64,000 bases of DNA from Taishania sp965247975. Lineage in GTDB: Bacteria > Bacteroidota > Bacteroidia > Flavobacteriales_D > Crocinitomicaceae. The stretch covers positions 1,736,001 through 1,800,000 of the forward strand of contig OZ252050.1 of the NCBI GenBank assembly GCA_965247975.1, read 5' to 3'. The notes below the pieces were generated by a model. It saw only the letters and a program-made list of their open reading frames with translations, was not told the origin of the DNA and searched no databases. This document shows positions 45,649-52,419 of the stretch, one piece after another (position 1 is the stretch's first letter; each line of letters starts with the position of its first letter). A program made the translations under genes and the position numbers.

Positions 45649-46419
45649 ATGAGAGTCAATTTCCTTTGTTTTTTTTTAAGCTTGTTTTGTAATGCGTATG
45701 TTCTTGGACAAAAAGAAGAAATTCTATCAATTTTGCCAAAAGAAATTCGAAGTTTGCTTTTTGATAATGCTAGTAAAGAGAGTTATGTAGATTCGATCGA
45801 ATTCGAAGAGGTGGAATGCAGTCGAATGACTAGGTGGGTAGATACTTGTGGACTAAGTAATTATCGATACTCGATAAGTTACAACATTTTAGGAGTCCAT
45901 GCTGAAATTTTTATTTGCCAATATGACAGTACGTTTTTTATTTCCGAATATGACTATTTGCGTTGGAATTCTATTTTTAAAACCTCGAGTTTAAGCAAAG
46001 TTTTATCCGTAGAAGAAGTAAAAGCAAAAATCACAACAGAAATTCGGAAGCATTGTATCGAGATTGGCAGGGTGAAAATTAACGAAGAGATTGATAATCA
46101 ATTATATGACGGATGGTATAATGATAAATTTTTAAAAAAGAAGAAATATCCTTTTACTTTTAGAATTACTCTATTTGAAGGAAATAGCCTAACTAATGCT
46201 GTAATGAACATTAACAAGATGATCAATTTTAATGATTTAGGAGAAAATTATTTTGAGTACAAGACATTCTTCTGTTTATATGGAAAGAGTTCAAGTTCAG
46301 ACAAGAAAGGCAAATTAGATTTATCGATGGAGAGATATCGAAGAGTATTATTTGACCCAATTACTTTTAACTTGGAGTCAGATGCAATAATATCCCCGGT
46401 TGTTTATCTCATTGAATAG
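45649..46419 (+). CDS. Putative exported immunity protein of cassette F
   Basis: 256 residues with a signal peptide (RVNFLCFFLSLFCNAYVLGQ). Mature protein of mixed composition with two cysteines near residue 60 (ECSRMTRWVDTCG) that could form a disulfide in the periplasm. No family is recognised. It starts 2 bp after the metallopeptidase cassette, so an inhibitor of that peptidase is the simplest reading. Confidence 0.58.
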   Translation: MRVNFLCFFLSLFCNAYVLGQKEEILSILPKEIRSLLFDNASKESYVDSIEFEEVECSRMTRWVDTCGLSNYRYSISYNILGVHAEIFICQYDSTFFISEYDYLRWNSIFKTSSLSKVLSVEEVKAKITTEIRKHCIEIGRVKINEEIDNQLYDGWYNDKFLKKKKYPFTFRITLFEGNSLTNAVMNINKMINFNDLGENYFEYKTFFCLYGKSSSSDKKGKLDLSMERYRRVLFDPITFNLESDAIISPVVYLIE

Positions 46420-46860
46420 TGGTAATAAGGTATTCACTCCATACTCACTTTTTTCAAAAAACATAAAAACAAGGGTAATACAGAACTTCGTTTCATCCTT
46501 GCGCTTACGTTTAGTCTTCACAAGCAGTTGCTTTTTCTTGCCCTTGTTTTTAACGTTTCATTTTTCAGAGCTTTGAAAAGCACTGCATCATTTCACTTGT
46601 TTTTTCAATACTACCGGCTCTAACCTTTGGTCTTCGAATGCTATGCTTTCTCTTTTGTGTCGTTTATCTATGTCGACTATCTTGAATATTATCATTCTTC
46701 TGTGGCGGCGGTGAGCCTAACTATAAACAGCGGTGGACATGAGTTTACGAATGGACAAATTAGCTTTGGATGAGGACAAGAGCAAGCAACAGCTTGCGAA
46801 GACGACAGCTCGGCTCTGGAAGACCGAATAGTTGGAGGATGAACAGGCGAAAAAAGCATA
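46420..46860. repeat. Convergence zone with two degenerate repeat copies
   Basis: No gene is supported here. From 46424 the + strand follows the intercassette repeat (AAGGTATTC, TACTCACTTTTTTCA, then an AACAAGGGTAATACAGAAC to TTGCCCTTGTTTTT hairpin) and then diverges. From about 46708 the sequence matches the inverse repeat (GGTGAGCCTAACTATAAACA, GCATGAG-like segment, GGATGAGGA). The two half-copies meet tail to tail where the + and minus cassette blocks converge. Confidence 0.6.
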
Positions 46861-46890
46861 AAAACAAAACCCAGCTTTTCGCTGGGCTTG
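46861..46890 (-). terminator. Rho-independent terminator after cassette G immunity gene
   Basis: On the minus strand GCCCAGC, loop GAAAA, GCTGGG followed by TTTTGTTTTT. It ends the minus-strand cassette block. Confidence 0.8.
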
Positions 46891-46945
46891 TCTTATTTTG
46901 TTTTTATGTCTTTTTGAAGCTGTGACGACTAGGACGAATGCATTA

Positions 46946-47389
46946 CTACCTTTTGCCATCTCTCTTAAAATTATTATTTTGCAAACTACCTAGTAGCTCT
47001 TTATTTGCATACAGATAAACCAACCTTTCAGTAAAAACGAACTTCAATTCATAACTTCTTTTTTTATCATAATTAAATAATCTTAAAGTACCTAACTCCG
47101 TCCCTCTATTATAAATTTCAAAACTATAGATTCCATAAAAATTTCCAAACTTAGAATTAGTCACTTTTGAATCTTTAACAATCTGAACCTTTTCATTCTC
47201 ACATAGCCAATAAATATCTATTTTTTTTGGAGCATTTTCGATTTCGACCGAGTTCATATTAAATATTGAATTTATAATTTTCCCATAAATGGAATCACTA
47301 TTGCGAAATTGAAATCTAGTTAGAAAAACAATACTTACTACGAAAACAATAGAAAAAAAAATTATCTTGGTATACTTGTTTATTTTCAT
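46946..47389 (-). CDS. Putative membrane-anchored immunity protein of cassette G
   Basis: 147 residues with an uncleaved-looking N-terminal anchor (YTKIIFFSIVFVVSIVFLTRF) and a periplasmic domain of ~120 residues with many Asn, Lys and Tyr. No family is recognised. It begins 4 bp after the cassette G gene and is closed by a strong terminator, so the two form one unit. Confidence 0.58.
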   Translation of the reverse strand: MKINKYTKIIFFSIVFVVSIVFLTRFQFRNSDSIYGKIINSIFNMNSVEIENAPKKIDIYWLCENEKVQIVKDSKVTNSKFGNFYGIYSFEIYNRGTELGTLRLFNYDKKRSYELKFVFTERLVYLYANKELLGSLQNNNFKRDGKR

Positions 47390-47393
47390 AATA

Positions 47394-48422
47394 CTAAATC
47401 CCCCCTTCTAGTTTTACATCGACAGATTTATTATCATTTGTACTTTCAGAAATTGTTGGTGCTTTTTTTCCTGGTTGAAATGCCGGCGTTTGCAAATTAC
47501 CGTTTTTAGCCCTAGTCATCTTATAAGCATTATTAAAAAACTTGTCATCCAAACCTCCATCAGAACCAACCATATAAACCCTCGAACCCTTCGGAAAAGT
47601 ACCGTTATCCATATTAGCCGAACTTTTTCTTTCGTCAATGCAAAATGAGGGATATGAAGATTTTTTTTGTCCCCAAACAGTCACATTTTTAAAATTACTC
47701 AACTTTGATAAATTTAGCGCAAAATTAAAATCTTCACCATCTTCCATGTTTCCTGAATTACAACCCAAAATCCTCATATTTGCATTTGTTCCCCAATTAA
47801 AATCAATATTCCCCCAGCCTTCTGATGACATTTGATAACCATCTGTCGAATAATGCTGTGTGTACTCAGAGCCCATTGGACCATCGAGTCCAGAATGCGA
47901 ATAAATACTTACTTCAGCGGTCTTACCATATTGCTCAGAATATTCACCTGTTGCCCACTCAACCCTGTATTTTGTGTCACTAATATCCTCTACAGATAAA
48001 ACAACTACCTTATCAGTATTTTTATTAAAAGATTTTGAAGTTTCAATATCTCTTTGTCTAGTAAGAGCTGCAGCTTTGAACATTCTATCATCGTCTCCGT
48101 CATGAACTAAGCTTCCCTTTGTGTATATTAGAATGTAAAGACTGTCTCCATTAATATCAGTTCCTACAATAGGCACATTACGAGCAAAAACAAACGGAGA
48201 AAGATAAGAAAAGTTCTTTTCAAATTTATCTCTGCATAAAAATCTCCCCACTCTCGGGTCATACATCCTCGCACCAAAATCATAACTCGTTCCACTTTCA
48301 TCTTTGATTTCATCATCCTTACGCATACCGTTAAATCCGTATTCGTAGGTGTTCTCTTGCTCGTGGCGACCAGGCATCAACATACCATACGGATATAACT
48401 TATATGTAGAAAAAGTGCGCAT
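47394..48422 (-). CDS. Orphan RHS-tip cassette G, His/Cys protease-like domain
   Basis: 342 residues, no signal peptide. Starts MRTFSTYKLYPYGMLMPGRH and uses the same core variant as cassette F (HEQENTYEYGFNGMRKDDE), ending in DINGDS. In the tip a hydrophobic strand ends in His176 (EVSIYSHSGLDGP) and another in Gly-Cys221 (NMRILGCNSGN), followed by NVTVWGQKKSSYPS. This His/Cys layout resembles clan-CD cysteine peptidases and recurs in RHS tips of this phylum in my recollection. The assignment is by motif only. Confidence 0.7.
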   Translation of the reverse strand: MRTFSTYKLYPYGMLMPGRHEQENTYEYGFNGMRKDDEIKDESGTSYDFGARMYDPRVGRFLCRDKFEKNFSYLSPFVFARNVPIVGTDINGDSLYILIYTKGSLVHDGDDDRMFKAAALTRQRDIETSKSFNKNTDKVVVLSVEDISDTKYRVEWATGEYSEQYGKTAEVSIYSHSGLDGPMGSEYTQHYSTDGYQMSSEGWGNIDFNWGTNANMRILGCNSGNMEDGEDFNFALNLSKLSNFKNVTVWGQKKSSYPSFCIDERKSSANMDNGTFPKGSRVYMVGSDGGLDDKFFNNAYKMTRAKNGNLQTPAFQPGKKAPTISESTNDNKSVDVKLEGGI

Positions 48423-48431
48423 TTATTTTAC

Positions 48432-48459
48432 TAAAAGTAAGGATTTTTTCGTAAATCAA
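48432..48459 (-). promoter_or_regulatory. Cassette G promoter, near-leaderless
   Basis: Same TTG-N17-TACTTTTA sequence as for cassettes B and C, ending 9 bases before the ATG at 48422. Confidence 0.5.
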
Positions 48460-48625
48460 CAGCACGTGTTTTTGTATAAAAATGTGACAAACATTAGTAT
48501 CATAGATTTGAGATACTTGAAGCCCGAGCGATTTAAGCGGTGAGCCTAACTATAAACAGCGATGGGCATGAGCCTGCGAATGAACAAAGTAGCTGTGGAT
48601 GAGGAGTGACGGAGCGTGATGAAAA

Positions 48626-48684
48626 AACTAAAAAACCAAGGGCAATGAGCTTGCGAAATTGCTCTGTATACCCTTGGTTTTTTT
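48626..48684 (-). terminator. Rho-independent terminator in repeat 4
   Basis: ACCAAGGG pairs with CCCTTGGT around the GAGC/GCTC inner hairpin, with T runs on both strands. It would end the cassette H transcript. Confidence 0.62.
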
Positions 48685-48719
48685 ATGTTTTTGAATAAAG
48701 TGAGTAAACGACGAATGCC

Positions 48720-49229
48720 TTATTTCCACCTCATTTGTCTAAGTGGCAAATATCCAACATGGGGGTCTTTTTTACAACTTAATTTAACACTCCTACTTCT
48801 ATCACAAATATAAATGCTATCATTTTTAATTTGTTGTTTAATTTTTTTAATAAACATCACATCAGAAGTGTTTTTTATTACTACACGAGCCGTAAACATT
48901 TTCACTCGATTACACCCCTTCTGATCAACTGCATAAGGCGCTAATGTCAAAGTATCAATGAAAATGTGCGTTTTCGTATTATTGATATTTAAGTTATCCA
49001 AACTACTAAACGGTAATTTGTAGTTGGTGTCGCATGTGAAAAAAGTATATTCCGCCGTCAAGTAAGGTTTATTATTGGGATTTTCCTTAATCAACTCAAC
49101 ATAATTTAAATACAGCAAATTACCATAATTTGACTCTTTTTCATTAGTAAGAACACTTTTCGAAGTGGGGGGCGTTGAATCACAAGAAAGTAGGCACAAA
49201 CAACTAAGTAAACTTGCTACTAATTTCAT
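48720..49229 (-). CDS. Putative lipoprotein immunity protein of cassette H
   Basis: 169 residues with a lipobox (CLLSC, Cys16). The mature part contains four or more cysteines (TFFTCDTNYK, KGCNRVK, YICDRSRS, LSCKKD), which could form disulfides outside the cytoplasm. It begins 6 bp after the cassette H gene. No family is recognised; immunity role is inferred from position and localisation. Confidence 0.6.
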   Translation of the reverse strand: MKLVASLLSCLCLLSCDSTPPTSKSVLTNEKESNYGNLLYLNYVELIKENPNNKPYLTAEYTFFTCDTNYKLPFSSLDNLNINNTKTHIFIDTLTLAPYAVDQKGCNRVKMFTARVVIKNTSDVMFIKKIKQQIKNDSIYICDRSRSVKLSCKKDPHVGYLPLRQMRWK

Positions 49230-49235
49230 TTCAAA

Positions 49236-50336
49236 TTATTTATTTAGTTTCTCATTTTGTTCTACCATCTTATTGTATGTAGAAAGATTTTTATTGTATT
49301 TATCCTTTAAGTCCTTTCTGTCAGGATTATTGATAACCTGTCCTTCTTGATCTCCAAGGTATCTTCCCATTGCATCCAAATTATCTTGTCGCCACGTAAC
49401 AGAAGTTTTTTTATACATTGGATTTTGTGCAGCGGCAGCATGATCATCAAATTCATCCCACATACCTCCACCATGAATTCCCTTTAGGTGTATTTTTTCA
49501 TGGTAAAGAGTCATCGCAATATCATAATAATTATTGGTTTGAATACCTAAATTTACAACGATCATTTTATCTTCAGATATCGTTACAGCCAAATAACCAA
49601 TACCATAATCCGTCAAATATTTTAGCATGTTTTCAGTCGCTTCCCCTCCTTCTCCTCTGATAAGAGCATTAGTATATTTGCTACTAATTCCTAGTTTGCC
49701 ACCGTTCAAATCTTTTTTAACATTTCCTACTTCAGAATTATAAATGTGATCTAAAATTTTGCCAATTGCCTCTACTTCTTTTTCTCCTCTTTTAAATGAT
49801 TGCTGAGTAAATGCTGCTGTGAATCGAGCACTTGCCTTTTTATTCAAATACGTGAGATGAGTAGCACTTGGTTTGTAGCCTGAATTTAGTCCTTTTTGTA
49901 TTTGTTTAATATTTTCAATAGTCTTGTCAATTCCACCCTTATCCTTAATATAGTTTAGATTAACAATCCTTATAGTGGGGTTGTCACCTATGCACCCTAA
50001 ATACGAACCATCAGCAGCAAAATATTTCTCCAAGCCTTCTAGCTCAATAAACGCAATTGTTGAATTTTCACTAAAAGCATACGGACTATTGTGCGGATAT
50101 TTAGGAGCTAATGGATCAATGGCAAAAAACCGTCCAATTCTTGGGTCATGCATTCTGTATTTGTAGTTCACAGAATTGCCCTCACCTTTTATCTCATCAT
50201 CTGATTCTTGTCCTTGGAAGCCATATCTATAATCCCCGCTTGCCTGTTGGGCGTGGCGCCCAGGCATCAACATACCATACGGATAGTAATCCACATTGAA
50301 TTCCAGTAAGTTACTGTATGTTTTTGAAAAATACAT
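49236..50336 (-). CDS. Orphan RHS-tip cassette H, HExxH metallopeptidase-like
   Basis: 366 residues, no signal peptide. The first ~45 residues equal those of cassette A almost exactly (MYFSKTYSNLLEFNVDYY, GMLMPGRHAQ), after which the core resembles cassette B (YAFSEN). The tip contains HEKIH at 279-283 in MTLYHEKIHLKGIHGGG, with nearby Asp/Glu/His (DEFDDHAAAA) as candidate third ligands. It therefore looks like a zinc peptidase. The end is a Lys/Asn-rich helix. A lipoprotein partner follows. Confidence 0.75.
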   Translation of the reverse strand: MYFSKTYSNLLEFNVDYYPYGMLMPGRHAQQASGDYRYGFQGQESDDEIKGEGNSVNYKYRMHDPRIGRFFAIDPLAPKYPHNSPYAFSENSTIAFIELEGLEKYFAADGSYLGCIGDNPTIRIVNLNYIKDKGGIDKTIENIKQIQKGLNSGYKPSATHLTYLNKKASARFTAAFTQQSFKRGEKEVEAIGKILDHIYNSEVGNVKKDLNGGKLGISSKYTNALIRGEGGEATENMLKYLTDYGIGYLAVTISEDKMIVVNLGIQTNNYYDIAMTLYHEKIHLKGIHGGGMWDEFDDHAAAAQNPMYKKTSVTWRQDNLDAMGRYLGDQEGQVINNPDRKDLKDKYNKNLSTYNKMVEQNEKLNK

Positions 50337-50421
50337 GTCAAAAAATGGACTTTTTAGGAGTGCTTTTTTTAAGTTGTTTTGATAAAATTACGGAAATAAA
50401 TTGAGCTTTTATAACACATTA
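50200..50421 (-). repeat. Right arm of inverted duplication bounding the cassette array
   Basis: Reverse complement matches 33970-34190 as described there. It carries the same possible promoter ahead of cassette H and is continuous with the recombinase remnant at 50419-50490. Confidence 0.8.
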
Positions 50422-50490
50422 GAACTTTTTCATTTTTTCAAAAAAATGATCAGTTCGGATGCGATAATTGTTGAGTTGGATAAAGAGGTT
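50419..50490 (-). pseudogene. 3' remnant of the tyrosine recombinase gene
   Basis: On the minus strand the last codons read TDHFFEKMKKF then TAA, against TDQFFEKMKKL then TAA in the intact gene at 32884-33969. Further upstream the DNA still aligns with small gaps (TTATCG, CGAA, GATCA blocks) but the reading frame is lost. Nothing of the catalytic domain remains. Confidence 0.7.
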
Positions 50491-50571
50491 TGTATAGTTT
50501 AATTTTTTGAAGGTGAAATTATTTTACTAATATGTCCATTTCTTCATTGATGTTATATTCTTAAAATTACT

Positions 50572-50715
50572 CGTTTCCAGAATGGAATACTCAAATCTGA
50601 AAAATTGAAATCTTAAATTAATGTGGTATAAATGTACAAGCAATAAATTCGATCTATCAATTATTTCATACTGCAATCGATTAAATTCATTATGTCTTGT
50701 TGTAAGTTTGACTTA
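50572..50715 (+). repeat. Right copy of island-flanking direct repeat
   Basis: Direct-orientation partner of 32693-32809, about 27 bases longer because of insertions, mainly one after the CAAATCT block. It begins about 80 bp outside the recombinase remnant. Confidence 0.55.
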
Positions 50716-50734
50716 TTTCCTTTTAAGGTCACAA

Positions 50735-50760
50735 AAAGCTCCCACAAGGGGGCTTTTTTT
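50735..50760 (+). terminator. Rho-independent terminator
   Basis: AAAGCTCCC, loop ACAA, GGGGGCTTT and a T run. No gene precedes it closely on the + strand, so it may end a short RNA or act on read-through from the island edge. Confidence 0.65.
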
Positions 50761-50767
50761 GTTTCTC

Positions 50768-50897
50768 GACATTCAAACCTGTTTGACCTGAAGCTTTTCC
50801 AACGGGAAAGCGAAAGCACCGACTAGCAGGAGGGTAATCCTGACGAGGTCACCCCAGCGGAGAATTGGTTAAAATTAACTGGTTCTCCGTTTTTTTT
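50768..50897 (+). ncRNA. Possible structured small RNA
   Basis: This gene-free segment is much more GC-rich than its surroundings and folds into consecutive hairpins: GCTTTTCC-AAC-GGGAAAGC, CAGGA-GGGTAA-TCCTG nested inside GAC/GTC, and a final terminator. No Rfam family is recognised by eye, and there is no strong promoter. It could also be a decayed gene fragment. Confidence 0.35.
50858..50897 (+). terminator. Rho-independent terminator
   Basis: CGGAGAA pairs with TTCTCCG, extended inside by GGTT/AAC, followed by eight T. It lies just before the convergent membrane-protein gene. Confidence 0.75.
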
Positions 50898-50924
50898 AGA
50901 ATATTTCTCAAGTGTATTTCTCTT

Positions 50925-51464
50925 CTACCTCACCTCCAATCTTTCCACGTCCCCAATCTCATCCAAGCTGTGATACGTAAAACTCACCAAGTGCAACATC
51001 TGATCGCGGCCTTTTTTCTGACCAATTTTAGCGGAAATGAAAATGGAAGAAATCAATAAAATGCCGATAGGCAAAAACCAAAGCCAAGCGCTATAGCCAT
51101 TGTTTGCGTATTGCACAAAGCCGAACATCGTTGCAAATAGCGTTGAAAGGGTTATGGCAGCATAAATTAAGGTGAACATGACCCAAACTGTTTGTCGTGG
51201 GCCAAGTAGACAGCATACGCGCGTATAGTCAATAAATTCATTGGTTTCAATGCGGACGGTCATTTCGGGCGACCAATAATGTTGTTCGTTTTTTGGTGTT
51301 TTTAGAAAAATAAGTTCACCACTCCGAACCCCAGCAACAGTTGGGTCTTTTTTCAAGCACGCATTCATGTGTTCCAAACATTTTTCGACCGGTGCGTTTG
51401 ATTTCAAATAAAACCGTGGTCGGATGACCCCCAAAACGGAGTGATTTAAACGATTAAATGGCAT
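50925..51464 (-). CDS. Two-TM membrane protein of unknown function
   Basis: 179 residues. A soluble N-terminal part (~1-90) with GVIRPRFYLKSNAPVEKCLE and a Trp-containing strand is followed by two transmembrane segments (about 95-117, WVMFTLIYAAITLSTLFATM, and 127-147, WLWFLPIGILLISSIFISA) and a short cytoplasmic tail. No family is recognised. It is a single gene, convergent with the terminators at 50735-50897. Confidence 0.65.
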   Translation of the reverse strand: MPFNRLNHSVLGVIRPRFYLKSNAPVEKCLEHMNACLKKDPTVAGVRSGELIFLKTPKNEQHYWSPEMTVRIETNEFIDYTRVCCLLGPRQTVWVMFTLIYAAITLSTLFATMFGFVQYANNGYSAWLWFLPIGILLISSIFISAKIGQKKGRDQMLHLVSFTYHSLDEIGDVERLEVR

Positions 51465-51607
51465 ACAATTCTTTATTTACTGAATCTAAGTTAAAAAGAA
51501 AAGAAGGAAGACTGATTCTAAATTACTTGTGGGATGATAGATCCATTTCATTAAATAATTTGGGGTGATTTTTTCACTGACATGTTGATTTTTATTAATT
51601 TCATCCT

Positions 51608-52381
51608 ATGTGCTATAATTCAACACAACTGGCGGAGAAAATTTACAAAGATGCGGTTCGACTAGGAGCTTCCGAGGAGGAATTGAATGAATTATTGAAG
51701 AAAATTGAGAAAGCTAGGGAAATTGAAAGTTATCACAAAGCGGGTTATGTTCATCCAGAACTTCATGCGTTTTCGATACATGATGGTAAACTTGATTTAA
51801 AATTTCATTATTGGGGCTTGATTCCGCAATGGGTGAGGAGTAGGGAAGAAGCTGCAGAAATTTGGAATCGAACTTTGAATGCGCGCGGCGAAACAATATT
51901 CGACAAACCAGCCTACAAAGATGCTGCGTTAACGAGCCGTTGTATTATCCCAATGGATGGCTATTTTGAACATCACCATAAATTCAAAAAAACGTTTCCG
52001 TATTACATTTTTCCGAAAAGTGAGGATCGATTTTTTGTGGCTGGAATTACATCCCTTTGGACCAATCCACAATCGGGTAAAACGGTTTCGACAGTTGCTG
52101 TTGTAACTTCCACGGCTACAGAAATGCTCGCTCAGATTCATAATAATCCAGCCATGAAACAAGCACGCATGCCATTGATTTTGAATGATTCAGAAGCGCT
52201 TATTTGGTTGAAGTCAAACGACCAGCAGGTGCTTAATGAACTCATTAAACCAAATACTGCTATTGAAATGGAAGCGTATACTGTAGGTGCATTGAGCGGA
52301 AAAAAATACGCGGGTAATAACAAATCGATTATTGACGAAAAACCTTATCCAGAATTGGACGAGCCGATGACCTTGTTTTGA
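51608..52381 (+). CDS. SRAP domain protein (YedK/HMCES family)
   Basis: 257 residues. Met-Cys at the start: after Met removal Cys2 forms the thiazolidine crosslink to abasic sites in single-stranded DNA, the hallmark of the SOS response-associated peptidase (SRAP) family. Other family blocks are present: WGLIPQWVR, NARGETIFDKPAYKDA, RCIIPMDGYFEHHHKF (catalytic Glu) and the AMKQARMPLIL segment near the conserved His. It shields abasic sites during DNA repair. Length matches the family. Confidence 0.9.
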   Translation: MCYNSTQLAEKIYKDAVRLGASEEELNELLKKIEKAREIESYHKAGYVHPELHAFSIHDGKLDLKFHYWGLIPQWVRSREEAAEIWNRTLNARGETIFDKPAYKDAALTSRCIIPMDGYFEHHHKFKKTFPYYIFPKSEDRFFVAGITSLWTNPQSGKTVSTVAVVTSTATEMLAQIHNNPAMKQARMPLILNDSEALIWLKSNDQQVLNELIKPNTAIEMEAYTVGALSGKKYAGNNKSIIDEKPYPELDEPMTLF

Positions 52382-52419
52382 GTTTTGAGAATTTTCAGGT
52401 AATAGACTTAGCGTATAAC

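Larger units (their letters stand above)
48423..48720 (-). repeat. Intercassette repeat, copy 4, inverted (before cassette G)
   Basis: Reverse complement is nearly identical to copy 2 over its whole length, including the TTCATTCGCAGGCTCATGCC segment and the promoter. It lies 10 kb from copy 2 in opposite orientation. Confidence 0.85.

Noticed and set aside
35909..48720. Integron-type attC sites between cassettes
   Set aside because: The repeats are ~300 bp, carry promoters and terminators, and show no attC core sites or integron-type integrase signature; the recombinase looks like a Xer/island integrase.
32690..50720. Prophage
   Set aside because: No capsid, tail, terminase or lysis genes accompany the recombinase.
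50820..50850. Hammerhead ribozyme-like CTGACGAG segment
   Set aside because: The conserved GAAA and cleavage-site strands are not in the required positions.
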